Shown in pieces: positions 8,406 through 17,665 of a DNA stretch of 64,000 nucleotides. Numbering within the stretch: the first letter of the stretch is position 1; every line of letters begins with the position of its first letter. Where the stretch lies: assembly GCF_010731735.1 (NCBI RefSeq), contig NZ_AP022588.1, forward strand, positions 3,038,001 through 3,102,000. The letters are read 5' to 3'. The translations under genes were made by a program, and so were the position numbers. The stretch is from Mycolicibacterium sediminis (GTDB taxonomy: Bacteria > Actinomycetota > Actinomycetes > Mycobacteriales > Mycobacteriaceae). The notes under the pieces were generated by a model, which saw nothing but the letters and a program-made list of their open reading frames with translations, did no database searches and was not told where the DNA came from.

Positions 8406-9517
8406 GAATGCTGGCCCAGGTCGTTCGCCAAGATCTCCGGCGACGGGATCAGCCGGCGTCGGGTGTCCACGGCGATCACCGTCCAGTCGACGCGGTCGTA
8501 CTCGTCGAACTTGCGGCGGGCCCGCTCGCGCGCCTTCTCGGGTGCCCCGTGGTGAACCCCTTGCGGCGCATGGGAGACGAGGCCGGGTGGCATCGGTATG
8601 CCGTACAGGGCGCCGCTGTGGAAGAACGCGATTTCGTCGAAGTCGACGTTGCGGTGGTACCACGGCGTGCGCTCGGTGCCCGGCACGCTCTCCGCGCGCT
8701 TGGGCAGGAAGTTCATGATGTAGACGCCGGTCGCCTGCATGAAGAGGTGCACCGTGGGGGGCAGGTGCACGCTGTCGGAGGTGACGACGTTGTAGTCGGC
8801 GATGTTGAACGTGAATGGGAAGTTGTCACCGCGCCAGCCCTCGACGTCGAGCGGATGGTGTTGGTAGTACAGCGATGTCGGGCCCCCGTCGTGGATCAGG
8901 CGCACCTCGTACTCGCCGTCGACCACGGGTCCGTCGCCGTCGTCGATGGGCTGCGGCTCGGGGACCTCGACCTGAGACGGGTCGAAGGGGAAGTGCCGGC
9001 CGAGCGTGCCCGCCGGCGGAACGCGGAACTCGTCGGTGGCCTGCACCATCAGCCACGTGGACGCGCCGTCGTCGGGGATCTGGCGCCAGGTGCACGCCTT
9101 CGGGACGTACACCCAGTCGCCTTCGCGGTAGCGCAGCGGTCCGAACTCGGTCTCCAGAGTCCCGGATCCGCTGTGCACGAACGACAGTAGGTCGCCGTCG
9201 ACGTAGCGGACGAAGAACGGCATGGGCTCGCTGCGCCGCGACAGGAGGACCTGGCAGTCGAGGTTGGAGAACATCAGCAGTGGCCCACCGTGGGCGTCGG
9301 TGCCGTCGCTGGGCTTCAGTTCGGAGGACAGCACGTCGACGGGCCGCAGCGGACCCGCCGAGCGGTAGGCGGTGGGGTCGTTGCGCCGGTACATGTTGGC
9401 GGTGCGTCCGACGAAGCCCGACCGGCCCAGCTCGTCGTCCTTGAGCCCGTCGAGATCGGCGTGCAACCGCTTGGGCGTGACGCCCTTGCGCAGGTGGACG
9501 AACGACTCCATCACCAT
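8402..9517 (-). CDS. Homogentisate 1,2-dioxygenase-like cupin
   Basis: A protein of 371 aa; a second ATG two codons in is an equally good start. It is shorter than classical homogentisate dioxygenases (about 440 aa) but shares the double cupin: SFVHSGSGTLETEFGPLRYREGDWVYVPKACTWRQ and, at the iron site, TPWYHRNVDFDEIAFFHSG followed by LVSHAPQGVHHGAP, which supply plausible His-Glu-His ligands. It is the first gene of the minus-strand operon. No maleylacetoacetate isomerase or fumarylacetoacetase follows, so the substrate may not be homogentisate. Confidence 0.8.
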   Translation of the reverse strand: MVMESFVHLRKGVTPKRLHADLDGLKDDELGRSGFVGRTANMYRRNDPTAYRSAGPLRPVDVLSSELKPSDGTDAHGGPLLMFSNLDCQVLLSRRSEPMPFFVRYVDGDLLSFVHSGSGTLETEFGPLRYREGDWVYVPKACTWRQIPDDGASTWLMVQATDEFRVPPAGTLGRHFPFDPSQVEVPEPQPIDDGDGPVVDGEYEVRLIHDGGPTSLYYQHHPLDVEGWRGDNFPFTFNIADYNVVTSDSVHLPPTVHLFMQATGVYIMNFLPKRAESVPGTERTPWYHRNVDFDEIAFFHSGALYGIPMPPGLVSHAPQGVHHGAPEKARERARRKFDEYDRVDWTVIAVDTRRRLIPSPEILANDLGQHS

Positions 9518-9537
9518 CTCCTTCGGATCAGAACTGA

Positions 9538-9557
9538 AAGTGACATTAGTTTCACTT
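9538..9557. promoter_or_regulatory. Inverted repeat upstream of the dioxygenase operon
   Basis: AAGTGA (9538-9543) and TCACTT (9552-9557) form a 20-bp interrupted palindrome 20 bp upstream of the dioxygenase start, in the only non-coding gap (9518-9594) between the two catabolic transcription units. Its place and symmetry fit a TetR operator for the operon; the cognate regulator (gene at 4411-5061 or at 10787-11365) is not determined. Confidence 0.45.
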
Positions 9558-9594
9558 CTTGACGCGTGTCAACGGTTCGGCCGCGGAACTCGGT

Positions 9595-10743
9595 TCACAC
9601 CATCGCCGTCCGCGGGATCGTCATGCCGAGGGCGAGCGCGCCTGCCAACTCCCGGCTGGTGTCGTAGTCGAACACCACGTGTCCGGACAGCACGTCGACG
9701 TCGCGCTTGAAGCGCTGCAGCGGGCTGTCCAGGAAGTGCACGCTGGCGCCCGACGCCTCGAAGAGCATGGCGATCACCGCGCGGGACTCGTGCACGACGT
9801 GTGCCGCCGCGAGACGCGCATCTCCGCGAACCGTGCGGGGCACCGCGTCGCCGGTGGTCACGATCGCCTCGATCTCGCCGACGGTGGCGTCGAGCAATCC
9901 GTGCAGTGCCCGCAGCCGCACCCGTGCCTCGGCGAGTCGGGCCTGCGCAATCGGCTTGTCTCGCTGCATCTTTCCTTCGTAGGCGAGCACGCGCTGGCCC
10001 ACGCGTTCGGCGTACAGATCGGCCACGCGTTCGGCGCTGCCGAGGGCGGGCATGGCCGCGAGCAGGGCCAGTGCGGGCACCATCGGCCAGCGGTAGGTGG
10101 GGGAGTCGTGTAGTCCGGCGCCGGGTGCGGTGCCGCCGTAGATGTCGGCGACCTTCACCAGCCTGTGCTCGGGGACGAAGGCATCGGTGACGGACACGTC
10201 GTGGGATCCCGTGGCGCGCATGCCGTCGGTGTGCCAGACGTCGTCGATCGTGGCCTCGGACGCGGGCAGGAGAGCCAGGGCCGGCCATGGGGCGTCGTCG
10301 GGTCCGCACAGCGCGCCGACGATGAGCCAGTTGCCGTGCGTCACGCCGGTCGCCCACGACCACCGGCCCGTGAGGCGGACGCCGCCGTCCGCGGGCAGGC
10401 CACGGCCCGTGGGCGCCAGCGGTGCCGGGGCGAGGAACGGCCGGGTGGCGAAGGCCTCCTCCTGGGCCTGCTCGCCAAACAGCGCCAGCATCCAGTTGTG
10501 CAGGGCGTAGAAGCCGATGGCCCACGCGCTCGAGGTGCAGCCGTGCGCCATCCGGCGGACGGGATCGAGCAGTTCGGGAAACGCCGCCTCCTCGCCGCCG
10601 AAGCGCTTGGGCACCAGCAGCTCGGTGAACCCGGTCGCGGTCAGCTCGTCGACGGTGGCGTCGGGCAGGTGCCGGAGGTCCTCGGCGTCGCGGCCGCGTT
10701 CGGCGAGGCGGGTGATGAACTCATCGGTGATGACGCTGTCCAT
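9595..10743 (-). CDS. Flavin-dependent monooxygenase / acyl-CoA dehydrogenase homologue
   Basis: A protein of 382 aa with the acyl-CoA-dehydrogenase fold but resembling group D flavin monooxygenases (HsaA, HpaB-like): N-terminal LLVPKRFGGEEAAFPELLDPVRRMAHGCTSSAWAIG, middle domain LTGRWSWATGVTHGNWLIVGA, and C-terminal SVHFLDSPLQRFKRDVDVLSGHVVFDYD. Such proteins hydroxylate phenolic or polycyclic substrates with a separate flavin reductase, which is not seen here. It lies upstream of and in the same direction as the dioxygenase operon, and could generate the diphenol for ring cleavage. Confidence 0.82.
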   Translation of the reverse strand: MDSVITDEFITRLAERGRDAEDLRHLPDATVDELTATGFTELLVPKRFGGEEAAFPELLDPVRRMAHGCTSSAWAIGFYALHNWMLALFGEQAQEEAFATRPFLAPAPLAPTGRGLPADGGVRLTGRWSWATGVTHGNWLIVGALCGPDDAPWPALALLPASEATIDDVWHTDGMRATGSHDVSVTDAFVPEHRLVKVADIYGGTAPGAGLHDSPTYRWPMVPALALLAAMPALGSAERVADLYAERVGQRVLAYEGKMQRDKPIAQARLAEARVRLRALHGLLDATVGEIEAIVTTGDAVPRTVRGDARLAAAHVVHESRAVIAMLFEASGASVHFLDSPLQRFKRDVDVLSGHVVFDYDTSRELAGALALGMTIPRTAMV

Positions 10744-10756
10744 GCCCAGGAAGCTA

Positions 10757-10774
10757 CCATACCTTTTGGTATGG
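10757..10774. promoter_or_regulatory. 18-bp palindrome, probable TetR operator
   Basis: CCATACC-TTTT-GGTATGG is a perfect inverted repeat with 7-bp arms and a 4-bp spacer. It sits 13 bp upstream of the monooxygenase start codon and just beyond the end of the TetR gene. Position and form fit an operator controlling the monooxygenase gene. It could in principle also act as a weak terminator for the TetR gene, although the stem is not followed by a T-tract. Confidence 0.65.
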
Positions 10775-10786
10775 ACCCGGCACGGG

Positions 10787-11365
10787 TCAGCGCGCCAGCA
10801 TCAGCTCGAGGAAGCGGTCGATGCGCGCGGCGTCCTGAGCGGGGGGCACCGGACCGGACAGGTGGAGGAACCCGATTCCCGCGGCGAACGTCGCGTCGGC
10901 GCGCAGACCGGCCTCGTCGGCGTCGAAGCCGTACGCGACGAAGGCGCGCCGCACCGCGCGGAGCACCCGGCGGTCCGCGTCGCGCACGCTGGCCGCCACC
11001 GCGTCGTCGGATCGGGCCCACTCCCGCATCGCACGTTCCAGCATCCAGTGCCGGGGACTGACGAGCGACGTCATCATGCGGGACAGTTGCTCACGGGGCG
11101 CCACGCCGGTCATGTCGTCGAAGTCACGCCTGTCCCCGTCGCGCAGCGTGCCCCAGGCGTCGATGAGCGCCGCGCGGTAGGCGGGCATGCCGTCGAAGTG
11201 CCAGTAGAAGCTGCCCTTGGTAACCCCGAGGTGCGAGCAGAGAACGTCGACCTTGAGGGCCTTGATGCCCTGCTCAGCGAGGACGGCGAAGCCGGCGCGA
11301 ACCCAGTCGTCCACGCCGAGGCGGGTCGCGTGGCCGTCGTCGGTACCGCTGCGCGAAGTGGCCAT
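10787..11365 (-). CDS. TetR-family transcriptional regulator
   Basis: A protein of 192 aa with a clear N-terminal helix-turn-helix (FAVLAEQGIKALKVDVLCSHLGVTKGSFYWHFDGM). The C-terminal half is a helical ligand-binding domain with no recognisable subfamily. It precedes the monooxygenase gene in the same direction with 43 bp between, and the CCATACC/GGTATGG palindrome occupies that gap. It therefore most likely represses the monooxygenase and perhaps the dioxygenase operon. Confidence 0.88.
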   Translation of the reverse strand: MATSRSGTDDGHATRLGVDDWVRAGFAVLAEQGIKALKVDVLCSHLGVTKGSFYWHFDGMPAYRAALIDAWGTLRDGDRRDFDDMTGVAPREQLSRMMTSLVSPRHWMLERAMREWARSDDAVAASVRDADRRVLRAVRRAFVAYGFDADEAGLRADATFAAGIGFLHLSGPVPPAQDAARIDRFLELMLAR

Positions 11366-11367
11366 GA

Positions 11368-12600
<1,233 letters not shown>

Positions 12601-12624
12601 TCGAGTCTCAGCGGTGAGGTGACC

Positions 12625-12644
12625 GGGCGGCTCAGAAGCCGCCC
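12625..12644. terminator. Stem-loop between convergent fbp and fadB4
   Basis: GGGCGGCT-CAGA-AGCCGCCC forms an 8-bp G+C stem with a 4-base loop between two convergent genes, overlapping the fadB4 stop codon. There is no T-tract, so it would be a hairpin-type bidirectional terminator of the kind common in mycobacteria. Confidence 0.55.
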
Positions 12645-13630
12645 GCCACCTTCACCACTGCTCGACCTGAATACCTACCGTCACGCACCTCGTCGATCAC
12701 GGACACCACGTCCTTGACATCGACGAGGTGCGTGACGTTTTTCAGGTGTCGGGGCCGTAATTCGTCTCCGAGACGCCGCCACATCTCCCGACGCGCGGCG
12801 ATCGGCAGCAGCACCGAGTCGATCCCCAGCAGGGCGACGTGGCGCAGGATGAACGGCATCACCGTCGTGTTGAGGGCGACGCCACCGGTGAGTCCGCTGG
12901 CCGCCACGGCACCGCCGTACGCGATCGTGCTCAGGACGTCGGCCAGCGTCGCGCCGCCGACGCAGTCCACCGCTCCGGCCCACCTGGTCTTGCCCAGCGG
13001 ACGCGGCTTGGCGTCCGGGTCCTCGGGGAGGCGGCCGATCACGTCGGAGGCGCCGAGCGCGCGCAGATGATCGGCGGCCTCGGCCTTGCCCGTCGATGCG
13101 ACGACGGAGTAGCCGGCGGCGGCGAGCAGGTCCACCGACACCGATCCGACGCCGCCCGTGGCGCCCGTGACGACGATCTGGCCGTCGTCCGGGGTGATGC
13201 CCCTGTCGATGAGTGCCTGGACGCTCAGCGCCGCCGTGAAGCCCGCCGTGCCGATCGCCATGGCGTGCTCGGCGCTCAGATCGCCCAGCGGAACCAGCTG
13301 GTCTGCCAGCAGGCGCGCGAATTCGGCGTAACCGCCGTGCTTTCCGGTGCCGATGTCGTAGCCATGGGCCAGCACCTGGTCGCCGACGGCGAAGTCGGCC
13401 GACCGAGACTCCACCACCTCGCCGGCCAGGTCGATGCCCGGCACGATCGGGTAGTCGCGGACGACTCCGCAATTCGGCGTCACGGCCAGGGCGTCCTTGT
13501 AGTTGACGCTCGAGAACGCCACCCTGATCGTGACGTCACCGGGTGGGAGGTCCGACGGGGAGAGGGTCTCGACGGAGCTTATGATCCGATCGCCGTCCTG
13601 TCGGGCGACGAGAGCGTTGAAGGAGTCCAT
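12632..13630 (-). CDS. fadB4: MDR-family NADPH:quinone / acrylyl-CoA reductase-type oxidoreductase
   Basis: A protein of 332 aa of the medium-chain dehydrogenase/reductase superfamily, YhdH/AcuI subgroup: SSVNYKDALAVT, PIVPGIDLAGEVVES, HGYDIGTGKHGGYAEFA, and the NADPH-binding VTGATGGVGSVSVDLLAAAGY. No zinc ligands are present. The order next to fadE23 and fadE24 equals M. tuberculosis Rv3141 (fadB4), Rv3140 and Rv3139, which supports the name. The specific substrate is unproven. Confidence 0.88.
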   Translation of the reverse strand: MDSFNALVARQDGDRIISSVETLSPSDLPPGDVTIRVAFSSVNYKDALAVTPNCGVVRDYPIVPGIDLAGEVVESRSADFAVGDQVLAHGYDIGTGKHGGYAEFARLLADQLVPLGDLSAEHAMAIGTAGFTAALSVQALIDRGITPDDGQIVVTGATGGVGSVSVDLLAAAGYSVVASTGKAEAADHLRALGASDVIGRLPEDPDAKPRPLGKTRWAGAVDCVGGATLADVLSTIAYGGAVAASGLTGGVALNTTVMPFILRHVALLGIDSVLLPIAARREMWRRLGDELRPRHLKNVTHLVDVKDVVSVIDEVRDGRYSGRAVVKVAGGF

Positions 13631-13665
13631 GTACCGACGCTAGCGCGCCGGTGGATGGGCCTGCG

Positions 13666-14874
13666 TTACTTCAGTTCAGCCGACGACATCCCCAGCAGGC
13701 GGCGTGCGACGACGAGCTGCTGGATCTGCTGGGTGCCCTCGAAGATGTCGAGGATCTTCGAGTCACGGGCCCACTTCTCCAGCAGCGCCTCCTCGGAGTA
13801 CCCGGCGGTGCCCGCGAGTTCGACGGTCTTCAGCGTGACGTCGCTGGCGACGCGGGCGGCCTTGGCCTTGCCCATCGACGCTTCCTTGGAGTTGGGGATC
13901 TTGTTGTCGGCCTGCCACGCGGAGCGCAGGGTCAGCAGGTAGCCGGACTCCCACTCGGACTCCATGCGGATGAACTCCGCGGCGGCAGCGCTCTGGGCGT
14001 GCGTCGGCTTGTCGTAGGAGATCTCGACACCGGCGTCGGTGAGGATCTTGCGGAGCTCCTCCAGCGCGGCGCGGGCGACGCCGACGGCCATCGCCGCAAC
14101 GATCGGACGGGTGTTGTCGAACGTCTCCATGACGCCGCCGAAACCCTTGTCCACGTTGACTTCCGGGCTTCCCAGCAGGTTCTCCCTGGGGATGCGCGCG
14201 TTGTCGAAGCGAATGGCGGCGGTGTCGGACGCCTTGATGCCGAGCTTGTGCTCGAGCCGCTCGACCGTCACTCCCGGGTGGTCGCGGGGAACGATGAACG
14301 ACTTGATCGCGGCGCGGCCGACCGTCTTGTCGAGCGTCGCCCAGACCACGATGTGCGTGGCGCGCGAGCCGGCCGTGACATAGATCTTCTCGCCGTTGAT
14401 GACGTACTCGTCGCCATCGAGCTTGGCGGTCGTCGACACGGCTGCGGAGTCCGAGCCGAAGTCCGGCTCGGTGATCGCCATGGCGGCCCACACCTTGCCG
14501 AGCCGGGCGAGCTGCTCGTCGGTGGCCACGCCCGAGATCGCGGCGTTGCCCAGGCCCTGGAACGGCACGGACAGCAGCAGGGCGACATCACCCCAGCTGA
14601 TCTCCAGTGCGTTCACCAGCGCAGACATGTTGGCGCCGTTGACGTTCTCCTTCGGGCCGTCCACGCCGCGGAACGCGTCGGCGCCGGCGAACGAGATGGT
14701 GTTGGCATCGGTCATGCCCTGGAAGAGTTCGGCGAGCGTGTCCAGCTCGATGGGATAGGCATGCTCGGACTGGTCGTACTTGCGTGAGATCGGCCGGAGC
14801 ATCTCCGCCGCTCCCTCGTGGGCCATGTCGATGACGGCCTGGAGCTTCTTCGGCATTTCGAGATTGATTGCCAT
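13666..14874 (-). CDS. fadE23: Acyl-CoA dehydrogenase FadE23
   Basis: A protein of 402 aa starting MAINLEMPKKLQAVIDMAHEGA. Acyl-CoA dehydrogenase fold: MAITEPDFGSDSAAVSTTA, YVINGEKIYVTAGSRATHIVVWAT, C-terminal AGTAGYSEEALLEKWARDSKILDIFEGTQQIQ. Directly downstream of fadE24, as in M. tuberculosis Rv3140/Rv3139, where the two proteins are reported to form a heteromeric (alpha2beta2) dehydrogenase. Probable role: oxidation of an acyl-CoA, possibly steroid side chain or cell-envelope lipid derived. The 47-bp gap between the two genes implies one transcript. Confidence 0.92.
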   Translation of the reverse strand: MAINLEMPKKLQAVIDMAHEGAAEMLRPISRKYDQSEHAYPIELDTLAELFQGMTDANTISFAGADAFRGVDGPKENVNGANMSALVNALEISWGDVALLLSVPFQGLGNAAISGVATDEQLARLGKVWAAMAITEPDFGSDSAAVSTTAKLDGDEYVINGEKIYVTAGSRATHIVVWATLDKTVGRAAIKSFIVPRDHPGVTVERLEHKLGIKASDTAAIRFDNARIPRENLLGSPEVNVDKGFGGVMETFDNTRPIVAAMAVGVARAALEELRKILTDAGVEISYDKPTHAQSAAAAEFIRMESEWESGYLLTLRSAWQADNKIPNSKEASMGKAKAARVASDVTLKTVELAGTAGYSEEALLEKWARDSKILDIFEGTQQIQQLVVARRLLGMSSAELK

Positions 14875-14921
14875 GACTGGGTTTCCGTTCGTGGGGTCTG
14901 TGATGCGGCCGGGGGGAGGAC

Positions 14922-16334
14922 TTAGAGGACGACGACGCCTTCGGCGACGCCGAGGGCACGGAGGTCGCGGTACCAGCGCTCCACCGGGTGCTCCTTGGTG
15001 AAGCCGTGCCCGCCGAGGAGCTGAACCCCGTCCAGGCCGATCTGCATGCCCTTGTCGGTGGCGATTCGCTTGGCGAGCGCCGCTTCCCGGGCGAACGACA
15101 GACCCTGCTCGGCGCGCGAGGCGCCACGCCAGGTGACCAGGCGGAGGCCGTCGAGTTCGATGGCGATGTTGGCGCACATGAACGCGACGGCCTGCCTGCG
15201 TGCGATGGGCTCGCCGAAGGCCTCGCGCTCCTTCACGTACGGCACCACGTAGTCGAGGACGGCGTGTGACGTGCCGACTGCCAATGCGGCCCAACCCAAT
15301 CGGGACAGCGCGATGGCCTCGGAGTAGTCGGACTCCGTCGCCTCGTCCTCGCCGAGCCGGTTGTGCAGCGGCACCGCGACGTCCTTGAGTTCGACGCGGC
15401 CCAGCGCCGCGGCGCGGATGCCCATGCTCGGGTCGGGGGTGACGGTCAGGCCCTCGGAGCCGGACTCGACGATGAACAGCGCGGGCTTGCCGTTGAGTTG
15501 CGCCGCGACGACGAAGAGTTCCGCGTCGGCGGCGGCCGGCACCAGCGACTTGACGCCGGTGAGACGGTAGCCGCCCGGGGTCCGTACCGCGGTCGTCCTG
15601 AGTGCGGTGGGGTCGAACAGAGCGTGAGGTTCGGTGATGACGACGCAGGCCTGGGGCACGTTCTCGCCCGCGAACGAGGGGAGGTAGGTGGCCTGCTGGT
15701 CGGCGCTGCCCCAGTGCGTCAGCGCCGAGGCCACGCCTGCGGGGGCGAGGATCGGCAGCGCGAGACCCATGTCGCCGTACGCCAGCGCCTCGGCCACCAG
15801 CGCGTTGGTGATCGTGCTGCGGTTCTCGGCGATGCCGTCGAAGTCCTCGGGGACGTGGATCGCGGTGATTCCGAGTTCCGTGGCCTTGGCGACCAGGTCG
15901 GGCGGGTAGGCGACGGCCGCGTCGGCGTCGTGCGCCGCAGGCCGCAGGATCTCCTCGGCGAACTCCTCGACGGTCTGGACGATCATCTTCTGGTCGTCGT
16001 CGGGGGTGAGGTCGAAGTAGTCGGCACCGCTCGGCTTGAGACGCGTGGGCGCCTTGCCGCCGGACTGGATTCGCTTGAACTGACGGGTCGACGCACCCAG
16101 CGCCGAGAACGCCGTCTTGACGCCATAGCGCAGGCCGTTGTTGAGCGGGCCCCGTAGGCCGTGACGGTCCAGGAATTCCTGGCCCACCAGCGGCGTGACG
16201 AGCGCGAGCCCGACCGACGTCGCGGTGCGCTTCGGCCTCTGCAGGCCGATGGCGCTCTCGTGGCCGGAGCGCTTGGGACGTTGCTTGGTTCCAGCCGCTG
16301 GAGAAGACGGTGTGGACGGAGAAGATTTGGTCAT
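14922..16334 (-). CDS. fadE24: Acyl-CoA dehydrogenase FadE24
   Basis: A protein of 470 aa. The N-terminal 60 residues are a basic, low-complexity extension before the dehydrogenase domain (FDLTPDDDQKMIVQTVEEFAEEILRPAA). Middle domain ACVVITEPHALFDPTALRTTA; C-terminal QIGLDGVQLLGGHGFTKEHPVERWYRDLRALGVAEG. First gene of the fadE24-fadE23 unit, and by comparison with M. tuberculosis Rv3139 the partner subunit of FadE23. A strong palindrome lies about 40 bp upstream of the ATG, so the pair is likely under a dedicated repressor. Confidence 0.92.
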   Translation of the reverse strand: MTKSSPSTPSSPAAGTKQRPKRSGHESAIGLQRPKRTATSVGLALVTPLVGQEFLDRHGLRGPLNNGLRYGVKTAFSALGASTRQFKRIQSGGKAPTRLKPSGADYFDLTPDDDQKMIVQTVEEFAEEILRPAAHDADAAVAYPPDLVAKATELGITAIHVPEDFDGIAENRSTITNALVAEALAYGDMGLALPILAPAGVASALTHWGSADQQATYLPSFAGENVPQACVVITEPHALFDPTALRTTAVRTPGGYRLTGVKSLVPAAADAELFVVAAQLNGKPALFIVESGSEGLTVTPDPSMGIRAAALGRVELKDVAVPLHNRLGEDEATESDYSEAIALSRLGWAALAVGTSHAVLDYVVPYVKEREAFGEPIARRQAVAFMCANIAIELDGLRLVTWRGASRAEQGLSFAREAALAKRIATDKGMQIGLDGVQLLGGHGFTKEHPVERWYRDLRALGVAEGVVVL

Positions 16335-16373
16335 GTCGCAGCCTCGCGTCGTTGGGGCAGTGCAATCTGACCG

Positions 16374-16395
16374 TATCTTACTCCCGAGTAAGATA
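16374..16395. promoter_or_regulatory. 22-bp palindromic operator upstream of fadE24
   Basis: TATCTTACTC-CC-GAGTAAGATA is a perfect inverted repeat with 10-bp arms and a 2-bp centre. It lies 40 bp upstream of the fadE24 start and 31 bp beyond the end of hisN. The TTACTC..GAGTAA core is the form bound by TetR-type regulators of fatty-acid genes. No regulator gene is adjacent, so it is probably encoded elsewhere. Confidence 0.7.
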
Positions 16396-16426
16396 GATCG
16401 GACGTGTGAACCCCGTCACGAGGACG

Positions 16427-17230
16427 TCAGTGTTCGCGCAACCTCGTCAGGACCGCGTCGTGCAGCAGTCCGTTGGTGGCGACGGCACTTCCGCCGTGCG
16501 GTCCCGGTGCGCCCTCGAGGTTGGTGAACCGCCCGCCGGCCTCCCGCACCAGGACGTCGATCGCCGCCAGGTCCCAGAGCTTGACCTCCGGTTCGGCGAC
16601 GACGTCCACCGCACCCTCGGCGAGCAGGCAGTAGGACCAGAAGTCGCCGTAGCCGCGGACCCGCCACACCTCGTCGGCCAGGTCGAGGAATCGCGACCGC
16701 CGCTCCTCCCACCCGATGAGGTCCGAGTAGGACAGGCTGGCGGACTCGACGTCGCCGACCGCCGACACCGAGATGGGCCGCGTCTCGCCCCGGAACGAGG
16801 AGAACGCCCCCGAGCCGTCGGCCGCCCACCAGCGCCGGGCGAGTGCGGGTGCGCTGACGACGCCGACCACCGGGACGCCGTCCTGGAGCAAAGCGATGAG
16901 CGTCGACCACACGGGCACACCGCGGACGAAGTTCTTGGTTCCGTCGATCGGGTCGAGCACCCATTGCCGGCCCTCGAAAACCGGTGTGCCGCCGTATTCT
17001 TCGCCCAGCAGCGCATCGCCGGGACGGTGTTCGGCGATCAGCTCGCGCAGCGCCTCTTCCGCCCCACGATCGGCGTCGGTGACCGGCGTCAGGTCCGGCT
17101 TGGTCTCGATCCGCAGGTCCAGCGCGCCGAAGCGGTCCAGCGTCAGCGCGTCGGCCGCATCGGCGAGGCGTAGCGCGAAGGCCAGATCATCGGAGGCGTC
17201 ATCCGGGGCGTCGCCCGCAACCGTGCTCAT
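16427..17230 (-). CDS. hisN: Inositol-monophosphatase-family histidinol-phosphatase (HisN type)
   Basis: A protein of 267 aa. Li+-sensitive Mg2+-dependent phosphatase fold: LLGEEYGG metal-binding Glu, [19 protein letters not shown] (two Asp ligands) near residue 95, and [18 protein letters not shown] near the C-terminus. The position next to fadE24 matches M. tuberculosis Rv3137, assigned as HisN, which dephosphorylates histidinol phosphate in histidine synthesis. Other inositol-phosphate substrates cannot be excluded from sequence. Confidence 0.85.
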   Translation of the reverse strand: MSTVAGDAPDDASDDLAFALRLADAADALTLDRFGALDLRIETKPDLTPVTDADRGAEEALRELIAEHRPGDALLGEEYGGTPVFEGRQWVLDPIDGTKNFVRGVPVWSTLIALLQDGVPVVGVVSAPALARRWWAADGSGAFSSFRGETRPISVSAVGDVESASLSYSDLIGWEERRSRFLDLADEVWRVRGYGDFWSYCLLAEGAVDVVAEPEVKLWDLAAIDVLVREAGGRFTNLEGAPGPHGGSAVATNGLLHDAVLTRLREH

Positions 17231-17254
17231 GGCAAGCAGTCCTACCATGGCTGT

Positions 17255-17665
17255 GTGCTGGAATTCCTCGCGATAGTGGTGATCCTCGGCGTGCTCGCCA
17301 TGATCATCGTGCCTCGACTGCGCAATCGCGGGCCCGGCGGCGCCGCAGGCGGCGGTGGTGGAGGCCGAGGAGGCGGTGGCGTGCACGGCACCCTGCTGGT
17401 CACCGGACTGAGCCCACGCCCCAACGAGGACGTCGGCGAGCACTTCGTCACCATCACCGGGGTCATCAACGGACCGACGGTCAACGAGCACGTCGTCTAT
17501 CAACGCATGGCCGTCGACGTGAACAACTGGCCGACGATGGGTCAGCTCATCCCGGTCGTCTACTCGCCGAAGAATCCGGACAAGTGGAACTTCGCGCCCC
17601 CCGAGCAGCCCGAGCAGCCTCAACAGCCCGGGCCGATCGAGCCGCCGCCGCCCAGTTCGTACTAG
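17255..17665 (+). CDS. Small membrane-anchored protein, Gly- and Pro-rich
   Basis: A protein of 136 aa from a GTG (GTGCTGGAATTC). One N-terminal transmembrane helix ([19 protein letters not shown]), then a Gly-rich linker of about 20 residues, a compact central domain of about 70 residues ([30 protein letters not shown]... [30 protein letters not shown]), and a Pro-rich tail. The central domain resembles the small extracytoplasmic domains of conserved mycobacterial proteins of unknown function. Divergent from hisN with 24 bp between starts; its stop overlaps that of the HNH gene. Confidence 0.75.
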   Translation: MLEFLAIVVILGVLAMIIVPRLRNRGPGGAAGGGGGGRGGGGVHGTLLVTGLSPRPNEDVGEHFVTITGVINGPTVNEHVVYQRMAVDVNNWPTMGQLIPVVYSPKNPDKWNFAPPEQPEQPQQPGPIEPPPPSSY

